Below, one piece after another: positions 56,990 through 64,000 of a stretch of DNA of 64,000 bases. Below the pieces are notes generated by a model. That model did no database searches. It saw nothing but the letters and a program-made list of their open reading frames with translations, and was not told where the DNA came from. The stretch comes from Hymenobacter cheonanensis (lineage in GTDB: Bacteria; Bacteroidota; Bacteroidia; Cytophagales; Hymenobacteraceae). The DNA is taken from NCBI RefSeq assembly GCF_030581075.1, contig NZ_JAUQSW010000001.1, positions 1 through 64,000 of the forward strand, in the 5' to 3' direction. The translations under genes and the position numbers were made by a program. Within the stretch, counting starts at the first letter, position 1. Each line of letters opens with the position of its first letter.

Positions 56990-57895
56990 CTGCCAGGCTA
57001 CGCGGGCGGCCGCCCACTGGCGGCGGCGCAGGGCGTGGCGCAGCTCGTAGCGTAGGCGGCGGGCCAGGGTGCGCGCCTCGGCGGGGGTGCGGCACAAAGC
57101 CAGCGCCTTGCGGCACACGGCCAGGGTCGAGTCGAGGTAGGGGTCCTGGCGGGTGGTTACCTGGGCGCTCATGCTGCGCGGGTGCTTGCGCTTGCGGGTC
57201 GTCACCACATCCTGGTACTGGAAGCGCCAGTCGCGACTAGCCCGCACCCAGAAGTCGAAGTCCTCGTAGCTCAGCGCCTCGTCGTAGCCGCCCAGCGCCA
57301 GCAGCGTGGCCCGGCGCATGAGCATGGTGGGCGAGCTGATAAAGTAACGCCCCAGCACCTCGCCAAACACCCAGCCGCTGGCCGGGCGCGGGTGCAGCCG
57401 GCCGCGCCCATCGGCGCGGTGGTGCAGGCCCAGCGGCTGGCCGGCAGCCGAGATGAGCGCGCAGTTGGAATACACCACCCCATAGTCGGGCGGCAGGCTC
57501 AGCAACAGCGCCACCTGCTGGCTGAGGCGGTCGGGCAGCAGCACATCATCAGTGGCAAAATCGACGATAAACTCGCCCTGGCTTTGGAAAAAGGCCTGGT
57601 TGAAAGCGCGGCAGTTGCCCACGTTTTCGGGCAGCAGCAGCAGGTGCCAGCCGGGGTGCGCGGCGGCGTATTCCTGCAAGATGGCCGCGCTGCCATCGGT
57701 GCTGGCATTGTCGACGAGCCACACTTCGAGCGGCGCGTAGGTCTGGGCCAGCACCGAGTCGAGGGCCTCGCGCAGGTAGGGCGCGTGGTTGTGGCACAGC
57801 GCCACGATGCTGACGAGCGGCGCCGGGGCCACCAGCGGCGTAAAGGGAGGGCTAGCGTTTTCCACCGGCTTTTCCGAAATAAAACCAAACGGCAC
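56936..57895 (-). CDS. Family 2 glycosyltransferase
   Basis: The 319-residue GT-A enzyme has the nucleotide-binding opening VSIVALCHNHAPYLREALDS (about 28-47), VDNASTDGSA (about 60-69) and the DxD-like TDDVLLPDR motif (about 115-123), then the ED-like motif SYEDFDFWVRASRD (about 216-229). It transfers an unknown sugar to a glycan acceptor at the inner membrane. It overlaps the flippase gene by 44 bases at its start, so the two are surely translated together. A basic C-terminal region (about 280-319) overlaps the convergent ketoisomerase gene. Confidence 0.88.
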   Translation of the reverse strand: MPFGFISEKPVENASPPFTPLVAPAPLVSIVALCHNHAPYLREALDSVLAQTYAPLEVWLVDNASTDGSAAILQEYAAAHPGWHLLLLPENVGNCRAFNQAFFQSQGEFIVDFATDDVLLPDRLSQQVALLLSLPPDYGVVYSNCALISAAGQPLGLHHRADGRGRLHPRPASGWVFGEVLGRYFISSPTMLMRRATLLALGGYDEALSYEDFDFWVRASRDWRFQYQDVVTTRKRKHPRSMSAQVTTRQDPYLDSTLAVCRKALALCRTPAEARTLARRLRYELRHALRRRQWAAARVAWQLLMDVVGRVVGLRGQAE

Positions 57896-59147
57896 TAATA
57901 AGCATCATTAAGCAGTAGTGCGTGGCGTGGGTGATAACCATGCCGGGCAGCCCCAGCCGCGGCAAGATATTGACCAGCAGCGACGTGTAGAGCAGCACGC
58001 CGCCCGCCTGCATGGCCAGGTAGGGCAGCGCCCGCGCCCGCACCAGCAGCGTGTACTGAAAAACCCAGCTCACGAACTTGGCCCAGTCGCCGAGCAGCTG
58101 CGGGGCCAGCAGCGGCGCGGCGGCCGCCAGGCGCGGCGCAAACAGCAGCGTGAGCAGCGGCTGCCGCAGCGCATACAGCAGCCCTAGCCCGGCGGCCAGC
58201 CCCACGGCCAGCAGCCCGGCCACGGTGCCCACGTAGCGGCGCTGCTCGGCGGGCGCGGCAGCCAGCGCGGCCAGGCGCGGGTAAAAAACGGTGTTCAGCA
58301 CCGCAATAACCACCAGGGTATAATTATCAGAGAGCTTGACGACGGCCTGCCACAAATCGGTGGCCGAGGGCGCAAAGTGCGCAATGAGGTAGGCCCGCAC
58401 CACGTATTCCACCGCCCGGCCAAAGAGCAGGTTGCCCAAGGCCATGAGCAGAAACCGGGCTAGCCCGCGCAGCGCCACCCGGCCCGGCCAGTAGCGCCCC
58501 GGCCAGCCTTGCAGCAGCCCGGCCCGGCTAGCCAGCCGCAGCGCCAGCCCAAACGTGAGCGCCTGCCCCACCACGTAGCCCAGCAGCACCCGCCCCAGCG
58601 GCTGCCCCAGCGCCAGCAGCCCCGCCACGGCCGCCGGCCCCAGCACGCTCAATACCGTGGTAAGCAGCACGTAGGCCCCGCGCCGCCGCGCCGCCAGCAG
58701 CGCCACGCCCAGCAGCGCCTGCCCCGCCACCAGCAGCATGGCAATGGTGAAGACCAGCGCCCTACCTGCCGGCCACGCCGGCCCACCCAGCAGCACCAGC
58801 AGCAGCCCCGCCCCGCCTATCAGCCCCGCCACCAGCCACGCGGCGGCTCCCAGCCACAGGCCGTGGCGCGGCCCGCCGGGGCGCAGCGGCGCCAGGTAGG
58901 TGGTGGCGCCCAGCTGCACGCCGTCGGTGGGCAGGGCCCCGAAAAGGGCCATCAGGTTCTGGAGCTGGGCTAGCTGGGTGAGGCCGCCCGGGCCGCCGTA
59001 CAGGGCCAGCAGCTTGCTCAGGACCAGGGCCCCGGCCGTGCGTGCCGCCACGGCCACGCCCGTGCCGGCCGTGCCCCGCACAAAGGTGCGCAGGTGGGCC
59101 ACCAGGCGGGTGGGCGGGGCGGGTGCGGGGGCGGGCGCGGCAGGCAA
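57852..59147 (-). CDS. Wzx-like oligosaccharide flippase
   Basis: The 431-residue protein has about 12 predicted membrane helices and the MATE/Wzx layout: an N-terminal GTAGTGVAVAARTAGALVLSK (split over about 24-44), GRAVEYVVRAYLIAHFAPSA (about 240-259) and paired Gly/Ala-rich helices. It would flip lipid-linked oligosaccharides across the inner membrane. The start is TTG 59147; a GTG at 59102 is an alternative that removes a Pro/Ala-rich leader. It is followed by the GT2 gene with overlap. Confidence 0.8.
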   Translation of the reverse strand: MPAAPAPAPAPPTRLVAHLRTFVRGTAGTGVAVAARTAGALVLSKLLALYGGPGGLTQLAQLQNLMALFGALPTDGVQLGATTYLAPLRPGGPRHGLWLGAAAWLVAGLIGGAGLLLVLLGGPAWPAGRALVFTIAMLLVAGQALLGVALLAARRRGAYVLLTTVLSVLGPAAVAGLLALGQPLGRVLLGYVVGQALTFGLALRLASRAGLLQGWPGRYWPGRVALRGLARFLLMALGNLLFGRAVEYVVRAYLIAHFAPSATDLWQAVVKLSDNYTLVVIAVLNTVFYPRLAALAAAPAEQRRYVGTVAGLLAVGLAAGLGLLYALRQPLLTLLFAPRLAAAAPLLAPQLLGDWAKFVSWVFQYTLLVRARALPYLAMQAGGVLLYTSLLVNILPRLGLPGMVITHATHYCLMMLISAVWFYFGKAGGKR

Positions 59148-59237
59148 GCTGGAAAGGCTTTAGAAAGAAAATTTGAGCAGAAAACAAACTTAGAGTAGTG
59201 CTCAGCCTATAATAGGGGCTGGCTCGCCGCTCGTACT

Positions 59238-59343
59238 ACCCCACCCCCGGCCCCTCCCCTTTGCGAGGGGGGAGCTGGACGTCAGCAGACGGTAGCGAGC
59301 GCTAGGCTCCCCTCTCCCGAAGGGGAGGGGCCGGGGGTGGGGT
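59238..59343. repeat. GC-rich palindromic element, copy 3
   Basis: The 106-bp element begins ACCCCACCCCCGGCCCCTC and ends with its near-perfect reverse complement, with an inner GGAGCT/AGGCTCC region. It is related to 7893-8009 and the copy in icmF (44860-44965). It lies between the flippase and GNAT-like genes in the 244-base gap at 59148-59391, which holds nothing else. Confidence 0.85.
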
Positions 59344-59391
59344 CTGGCGCCAGGGCTGCAATAGTGCAGTCAATAAAGTGTTTCCCACAAT

Positions 59392-60399
59392 TCACAAACG
59401 CTTCTGCCAGGTCAGGCGCAGGCCGGCCACGCCGCCCAGGCGGCGCTTAAAGTCGAGCAGCGGCACGTTGGGCTGCCGGGTGCCGGGCAGCGTAGAAGTG
59501 CCTAGGTCGAGCAGCTCGGAGCCGGTGGCGCGGGCAAAATCGTGCAGGCCCTCGTAGAGCAGCAGCGCGGGGCTCAGCTTCTTCAATCGCAGCGCACTAG
59601 CCACGTAAAAGGTGTACAGCACCCGGCTACTGACCTGAATGGCCACGGCCAGCGCCGCCCAGTCGCCGCCCGGCTCGCGCACCGACAGCAGCAGGTGCTG
59701 CCGCGGAAACGCCCGCACCACTGCTTGCAAGCGCTCAAGCGGCAGCGAGAGCGGCGCCTGCTGCCGCTCCTGGCGGCAGGCCTGCATAAAATCGTAGGCC
59801 CAGGGCAGCGTCAGGGGCGGCTCCTGCTCCAGAAACAAGCCCGCCTGGTGGCACTTGCGCAGGGCGCGGCGCTCATTGGGCCGCAGGTGGGCGGCGTAGT
59901 CGTGGGCGGTGGGCAGGTGGTAATTCTGCTCGGCCAGCACCACCTCGTAGCCGCGCTGGCGCAGGGCCTCGGCCTCGGTGGCGGCCCCGGCGGGGTCGTA
60001 GCAAAAGGCGTAGCTGCGCACTTCCAGCTGCTGCTGGCCGCGCTGGCGCAGCGCGGCCTCGGTGGCTTCCAACAGCGGGTGCAGGGCTGCCACGGGCAGG
60101 CCGGGGGCTAGCTGCACCCCGCCAAAGCTGGCCTGCCCTGGCGAGCGCGCCAGCCCCGGCTGAGCCGGGTCGGGGGCGGGCACTACAAAAAGCTGGGCCA
60201 CGGTGCGGCCGGCGGCGGGGTCTTCAAGGTAAAAAGCCAGCACCGGCTGGCCGTGCGCCTGCAAAGCCTGGTGGGCCGGCGTCAGAAACAAAAAGGGTTC
60301 GAAAGCCAGGGGCAGGCGCGGCACGGCCGGGGGCTGGCCGGGCGGGCTTTCGGCCTCGTATACGGCCCAGGTGGGCGGCGAAGAAAAAGCAACAGGCAC
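59392..60399 (-). CDS. GNAT/FemAB-like acyltransferase
   Basis: The 335-residue protein has two GNAT-like halves: an N-terminal part ending in VRSYAFCYDPAG, and a second beginning YAAHLRPNERRALRKCHQAG (about 175-194) and ending with LLYEGLHDFARATGSELLDL and VPLLDFKRRLGG. This resembles FemAB/BioF2-like acyltransferases that transfer amino acids or acyl groups to cell-envelope molecules. The GTG at 60399 (MPVAFSS) is chosen; the long frame upstream (to 60714) is antisense to corA and not protein-like. It lies upstream of the flippase, consistent with envelope modification. Confidence 0.72.
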   Translation of the reverse strand: MPVAFSSPPTWAVYEAESPPGQPPAVPRLPLAFEPFLFLTPAHQALQAHGQPVLAFYLEDPAAGRTVAQLFVVPAPDPAQPGLARSPGQASFGGVQLAPGLPVAALHPLLEATEAALRQRGQQQLEVRSYAFCYDPAGAATEAEALRQRGYEVVLAEQNYHLPTAHDYAAHLRPNERRALRKCHQAGLFLEQEPPLTLPWAYDFMQACRQERQQAPLSLPLERLQAVVRAFPRQHLLLSVREPGGDWAALAVAIQVSSRVLYTFYVASALRLKKLSPALLLYEGLHDFARATGSELLDLGTSTLPGTRQPNVPLLDFKRRLGGVAGLRLTWQKRL

Positions 60400-60558
60400 G
60401 TTTTTAGAGGCAGCTAGGGGGTACGCCGGGCTTGCCCCGGCCCATGGTGGGGCTAGCCCGCCAGCGGCGAGGGCTGCCAAAGTACGGCACTGCCCCGGCA
60501 GCTTCTTTGCTTCTTCATCTTTGCAGGCCCATCTTTCGCAGTAGCTCAGCTTTTGTTC

Positions 60559-61767
60559 ATGGAATTTTCTGACTCGCCGGCGGCCCCGGCTACCCGGCCC
60601 GGCTCCTTCCGCGATGCGAACGACGCGCCCCCCGGCCTGCCCCCCGACCCCGACCGTGAGGCCCGCCGCCAGGCGCTGTATCAGAATGTGGGCCAGCGCC
60701 CCGGCACCTTGCACGTGCAGCCCGACGCGCTGAAGCCGCGCCTGTTCTTAATCTCTTACGACGAGCATATGCACGAGGAGGCCGAGTACACCGGCCGCTT
60801 CGACGACCTGGTGGCTTATCTGCGCGCCCATCCCGAACTGAAGCACTGGATAGATGTGCGCGGCTACGGCGACCTGCCCCTGATGGAGCGCATCATGGAG
60901 GAGTTTGGCCTGCACCCGCTGCAAATGGAAGACGTGCTCGGCGACTACCAGCGGGCCAAGGTGGAGGTGTTTGACGACAACCGCCTCTTCCTCGTGTCGC
61001 GCATGACCGAGTTTACGCCCCAGCTCACGGTGCACGACGACCAGCTGTCCATCTTCACCGGGCCCAACTACGTGCTCTCGTTTCAGGATGACTACGACGA
61101 CTGCCTGGAGGTGCTGCGCAACCGCATCCGGGCCAATTTCAGCCAGTTGCGGCGCAAGTCGGTGGGCTACCTGGCCTACGCCCTCACCGACGTGGTGCTC
61201 GACCACTACTACCCCACCATGGCCGCTATCGGCGACTACATTGAGGAGCTGGAAACCAGCATCTTCGCCATCCCGCGCGAGCGCCGGCTGCTGAGCCGCA
61301 TCCTGCGCATCAAGAAAGACGTGGTGCGCTTCCGACGCCTCGTGTACCCCGAGCGCGATAAAATGTCGGAGATTTTGCGCCTGCCCGAAGAGGTGGTGCC
61401 CGAAGAAATAAAGGTGTATTACCGCGACGCCTACGACCACGCCATTCAGGCCCTGGACCTGGCCGAAAGCTACCGCGACAACATTTCCTCGCTCACCGAC
61501 CTCTTCCTCTCCGACCAGAGCAACCGCATGAACGAGGTGATGAAGGTGCTCACTATCATCAGCTCCATCTTCATCCCGCTGAGCTTTGTGGTGGGCCTCT
61601 ACGGCATGAATTTTCAGCACGAAGACAGCCACGGCCACCTGCTGCCCCTGAACATGCCCGAGCTGTACTCGCCGCTGGGCTACCCTATTTTGCTGGGGGT
61701 GCTCACGGCCATTGTGTGCATCCAGCTTTATTATTTCTGGCGTAAAGGCTGGCTGAGCCGCGACTAG
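60559..61767 (+). CDS. corA: CorA-type magnesium/cobalt transporter
   Basis: The 402-residue protein has a long cytoplasmic N-terminal domain and two C-terminal membrane helices, with the selectivity motif GLYGMNFQHEDS at about 350-361, the YGMNF pore signature of CorA. It mediates Mg(II) and Co(II) uptake. The ATG at 60559 (MEFSDSPAA) is chosen over the TTG at 60553. The N-terminus is Pro/Ala-rich and probably disordered. It is divergent from the GNAT-like gene. Confidence 0.92.
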   Translation: MEFSDSPAAPATRPGSFRDANDAPPGLPPDPDREARRQALYQNVGQRPGTLHVQPDALKPRLFLISYDEHMHEEAEYTGRFDDLVAYLRAHPELKHWIDVRGYGDLPLMERIMEEFGLHPLQMEDVLGDYQRAKVEVFDDNRLFLVSRMTEFTPQLTVHDDQLSIFTGPNYVLSFQDDYDDCLEVLRNRIRANFSQLRRKSVGYLAYALTDVVLDHYYPTMAAIGDYIEELETSIFAIPRERRLLSRILRIKKDVVRFRRLVYPERDKMSEILRLPEEVVPEEIKVYYRDAYDHAIQALDLAESYRDNISSLTDLFLSDQSNRMNEVMKVLTIISSIFIPLSFVVGLYGMNFQHEDSHGHLLPLNMPELYSPLGYPILLGVLTAIVCIQLYYFWRKGWLSRD

Positions 61768-61800
61768 GGCTGGTTCACAGGGGCTTCACGCTGAGCGTAC

Positions 61801-61808
61801 TATCTTGA
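61801..61808 (+). promoter_or_regulatory. Weak -7 box for the small exported protein gene
   Basis: TATCTTGA resembles TAnnTTTG with mismatches and lies 20 bases before the ATG at 61828. Confidence 0.3.
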
Positions 61809-61827
61809 AAGAGAATCTGTATGCTTT

Positions 61828-62031
61828 ATGAAATCGTTGTTGGTTGTGCTGAGCTTACTGCTGCTGGGGCTGCTGGCATCGCTGGCCGGGCACAGTGCGC
61901 ACCATAAGCACTACGCGCCCGCTGGCGGCCCGCTGGCGGGCGCGCCGCAAGCGCCGCCCCGCGTGGTGCGCAGCCCGGCCGTGGCGCGGCAGCACCGCCT
62001 GGTGCGGGCGGTAAAAAGAGTTAAAAGCTAA
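61828..62031 (+). CDS. Small exported protein
   Basis: The 67-residue product has an N-terminal hydrophobic segment (LLVVLSLLLLGLLASLAGH, about 4-22) fitting a signal peptide or anchor. A His/Pro/Ala-rich, strongly basic tail follows (AVARQHRLVRAVKRVKS). No domain is recognisable. Its stop codon lies in the left arm of the inverted repeat that follows. Coding status rests on codon use and the upstream -7-like box only. Confidence 0.5.
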   Translation: MKSLLVVLSLLLLGLLASLAGHSAHHKHYAPAGGPLAGAPQAPPRVVRSPAVARQHRLVRAVKRVKS

Positions 62032-62100
62032 CCGTGACAAGTTGAAAGTGAAAGGCCTCAAAAGGCAGCCTCCATTTTCGACTTGTCACGGTTAGCTTTT
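62023..62100. terminator. Bidirectional hairpin between convergent genes
   Basis: A perfect 20-bp inverted repeat (62023-62042 with 62081-62100) has a 38-base loop and A/T-rich outer ends. It contains the stop of the small exported gene and lies just outside the end of surE. It may be a terminator for both or a REP-like element. Confidence 0.6.
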
Positions 62101-62107
62101 GACGCTG

Positions 62108-62959
62108 CTACTGCGCCGCGGGGCCGTAGTCTTCGCTGGGCATGGGCTGCGGGGGCGCGGCGGCGGGGCCGGCGGGCGGCAGGGCCAGCTGCCAGGCGTC
62201 GGCCATGGCGGCCAGGCCCTGGTAGTTGGTGAGGTCGTACTGGCAGGGCACCACCGATACGTAGCCGGCGGCCAGCGCCGCCTCGTCGGTGTCGAGGCCG
62301 GTGTCCTGGTTCACAAACTCGCCCAGCAGCCAGTAGTAGGGGCGGCGGTAGGGGTCGTGGCGCTGCTCGAAGCGCTCCTGCCACTTGGCGCGGGCCTGAC
62401 GGGCCAGCCGGATGCCCTGGATGGGGCTATCGTTCTTCGGAATGTTGACGTTAAGGGCCGTGCCGGCCGGAATGCCGTGGGCCAGCGCCTGGCGGCACAC
62501 CTCCAGCACCCAGGGCCCGACGTGCGAAAAATCGGCGTCGTGCCCATAGTCGCACAGCGAAAAGCCGATGGCGGGCAGCCCCTCAATGGCCGCCTCGATG
62601 GCCGCCGACATGGTGCCCGAGTACAGCACATTCACCGCCGAGTTGGAGCCGTGGTTGATGCCCGACACTACGAGGTCGGGCCGGCGGCCTTCGAGCACGT
62701 AGTGCTTGGCGATTTTGACGCAGTCGGCGGGCGTGCCGGTGCAGGCGTAGGCCGTCACGTCGGGCCCAAAAATATCGGATTTATCGAGCCGCAGCGGGTG
62801 GCCGATGGTGATGGCGTGGCCCATGCCCGACTGCGGGCTGGCGGGCGCCACCACCACAATTTCGGCCTCAAGCTCGTGCATGAGGCGCACCAGGTGCGCA
62901 ATACCGGGAGCCGTGAGGCTGTCGTCGTTGGAAATAAGAATGAGCGGACGGGCGGACAT
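62108..62959 (-). CDS. surE: 5'-nucleotidase SurE
   Basis: SurE is a broad-specificity nucleotide phosphatase important in stationary phase. The 283-residue protein has the catalytic metal-binding ISNDDSLTAPG (about 8-18) and the conserved VSGINHGSNSAVNVLYSGT motif (about 96-114). It also has the EGLPAIGFSL and LNVNIPKN segments. A 25-residue C-terminal tail is Pro/Ala-rich and not conserved. The start ATG at 62959 fits MSARPLILISNDD. A palindromic REP element lies upstream. Confidence 0.93.
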   Translation of the reverse strand: MSARPLILISNDDSLTAPGIAHLVRLMHELEAEIVVVAPASPQSGMGHAITIGHPLRLDKSDIFGPDVTAYACTGTPADCVKIAKHYVLEGRRPDLVVSGINHGSNSAVNVLYSGTMSAAIEAAIEGLPAIGFSLCDYGHDADFSHVGPWVLEVCRQALAHGIPAGTALNVNIPKNDSPIQGIRLARQARAKWQERFEQRHDPYRRPYYWLLGEFVNQDTGLDTDEAALAAGYVSVVPCQYDLTNYQGLAAMADAWQLALPPAGPAAAPPQPMPSEDYGPAAQ

Positions 62960-62974
62960 GAATCGAAAAAAGGG

Positions 62975-63071
62975 GTGTCATGCTGAACGCAGTGAAGCAT
63001 CTTGCGTGGCGCAGTAATCTTTAACGCAAGCAACGGGCGAGCAAGATGCTTCACTGCGTTCAGCATGACAC
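62975..63071. repeat. 31-bp perfect inverted repeat (REP-like)
   Basis: Arms 62975-63005 and 63041-63071 are exact reverse complements beginning GTGTCATGCTGAACGC, with a 35-base loop. It fills the gap between surE and the M14 peptidase gene. A single related arm is at 13703-13732. Confidence 0.85.
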
Positions 63072-63098
63072 GCTAGTGGGGTTCGTTGCTGGCAAAGG

Positions 63099-63106
63099 TA
63101 CTTTCG
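63099..63106 (+). promoter_or_regulatory. Candidate -7 box for the M14 peptidase gene
   Basis: TACTTTCG deviates by one base from TAnnTTTG and lies 5 bases before the ATG at 63112, suggesting a near-leaderless transcript. Confidence 0.35.
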
Positions 63107-63111
63107 CCCCC

Positions 63112-64000
63112 ATGTTCCTCGCCTCGCTCCTGTTCGCCGCCTCGCTCCTCGCCGCCCCTAGCCCACCGCTCACTACGCCCTTCGAGCGCGACCCGCAGCA
63201 CAACACCACCGCCACCTACACCGAGTGCATAGCCTTTTACAAGGAGCTGGCCGCCGCCTACCCGGCCACCATGCAGCTGCGCGAGGCCGGCCCCACCGAC
63301 AGCGGCCAGCCCCTGCACGAGGTGGTGCTCTCGGCCGACGGCACCTTTGAGCCGGGGGCTAGCCGGGCCAAGGGCCGGCCGGTTTTATTCATCCAAAACG
63401 GCATTCACCCCGGCGAGCCCGAGGGCATCGACGCCAGCATGCTGCTGGCCCGCGACCTGCTGCGCGAGAAGAAATACCGCGCGCTGCTGAGCCAGGTTAC
63501 AGTCGTCATCATTCCGGCCTACAACATCGACGGCATGCTGAACCGCAACAGCACCACCCGCGTGAACCAGAACGGGCCGCGGGAATACGGCTTCCGGGGC
63601 AATGCGCGGCACCTCGATTTGAACCGCGACTTCATCAAGCAGGACTCGCGCAATGGGCGCTCGTTTGCGGAGCTGTTTCGGAAGTGGCGGCCCGAGATTT
63701 TTGTCGATACGCACACCTCCAACGGCGCTGACTATCAGTACACCATTACACTTATTCCGACCCAGTACAACAAGCTGGGCCCGGTGCTGGGGCCGTATCT
63801 GAAAGACAAGCTGCTGCCCGCCCTGTACAAAGGCATGGACCAGAAGCACTGGCCCCTGACGCCCTACGTGGACTTTGAGGGCGAAACGCCCGAGAGCGGC
63901 CTGCGCGCTTTTCTGGAAAGCCCGCGCTACTCGACTGGCTACGCGGCGCTCTTCAACAGCATCGGCTTCATGCCCGAAACGCACATGCTCAAGGCCTTCG
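63112..64000 (+). CDS. M14 family zinc carboxypeptidase, cut by the right edge
   Basis: The visible 296 residues start with a signal peptide (about 1-16, ending LAAP) and enter an M14 carboxypeptidase domain. The zinc-binding HxxE is at His99 and Glu102 (IHPGEPEGID), the substrate-binding NRD is in HLDLNRDFIKQD, and the third zinc His is in VDTHTSNGAD. The catalytic glutamate near the C-terminus would lie beyond the window. It likely trims peptides or peptidoglycan stems in the periplasm. The ATG at 63112 follows the -7 box. Confidence 0.88.
   Translation, partial: MFLASLLFAASLLAAPSPPLTTPFERDPQHNTTATYTECIAFYKELAAAYPATMQLREAGPTDSGQPLHEVVLSADGTFEPGASRAKGRPVLFIQNGIHPGEPEGIDASMLLARDLLREKKYRALLSQVTVVIIPAYNIDGMLNRNSTTRVNQNGPREYGFRGNARHLDLNRDFIKQDSRNGRSFAELFRKWRPEIFVDTHTSNGADYQYTITLIPTQYNKLGPVLGPYLKDKLLPALYKGMDQKHWPLTPYVDFEGETPESGLRAFLESPRYSTGYAALFNSIGFMPETHMLKAF

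Overview
The window is high-GC DNA (clearly above 60 % GC by eye) from a bacterium of the phylum Bacteroidota, most likely a Hymenobacter-like member of the Cytophagales. Supporting signs are promoter -7 boxes of the TAnnTTTG type close to start codons, almost no Shine-Dalgarno sequences, a type IX secretion C-terminal sorting domain, OmpA/PD40/TPR envelope proteins, an IcmF-type fused acyl-CoA mutase, and families typical of this phylum (DUF3822 beside coaD, DUF4199, S23-type four-helix-bundle protein, DUF6438). Nearly all genes are chromosomal housekeeping genes. I saw no rRNA, tRNA, CRISPR array, prophage or plasmid functions.

Layout. 0-4.5 kb: start of a gene leaving the window on the left, a small conserved protein, a polytopic membrane protein, xerD, an S23 cassette and aroQ. 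4.5-13 kb: a secreted metzincin-like protein, serC-like aminotransferase, rnhA, a GyrI-like protein, a tRNA methyltransferase, then a minus-strand operon of saccharopine dehydrogenase plus a two-gene ABC exporter. 13-20 kb: cdd, DUF423, DUF1573, an SF1 helicase, a PaaI-like thioesterase, DUF4126, Nudix, DUF3822 and coaD. 20-29.2 kb: DUF4199, ABC-F ATPase, beta-barrel protein, 3-hydroxyacyl-CoA dehydrogenase, msrA, dapD, a glycosyltransferase and fabH. 29.3-33.1 kb: DtxR/MntR regulator, mnmE, gltA. 33-43.6 kb: a PorE-like OmpA protein, queE, folD, an MscS channel, DUF805, lepA and a membrane protein. 43.7-47.8 kb: a GlcG/PduO-C-like protein followed by icmF. 47.8-49.8 kb: an accessory patch with an AT-rich DUF6438 gene and a REP-associated transposase between two palindromic REP clusters. 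49.8-56.6 kb: M20 peptidase, DUF3298-like protein, polysaccharide deacetylase, aldo/keto reductase, a conserved hypothetical and an OmpA protein. 56.6-60.4 kb: a surface-polysaccharide cluster (sugar ketoisomerase, GT2, flippase, GNAT/FemAB-like). 60.5-64 kb: corA, surE and a truncated M14 carboxypeptidase.

The notable content is repeat biology. At least six families of small palindromic elements sit in the gaps and repeatedly supply coding signals to their neighbours. One copy of a roughly 106-bp palindrome lies in frame inside icmF. A perfect 50-bp inverted repeat contains both the stop codon of the DtxR-family gene and the predicted start codon of mnmE. A 32-bp perfect AT-rich inverted repeat brackets the S23 gene, and a gene-less relative lies 25 kb away just before the DtxR-family gene. 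A further pattern is that CTAG, usually among the rarest tetranucleotides in bacteria, is common here and mostly occurs as GCTAGC/GCTAGG in all reading frames, in gaps and even in a terminator stem. It looks like a highly iterated palindrome comparable to cyanobacterial HIP1. I found no clear new defence or biosynthetic system; the iterated palindrome and the protein-coding palindromic elements are the best candidates for something undescribed.
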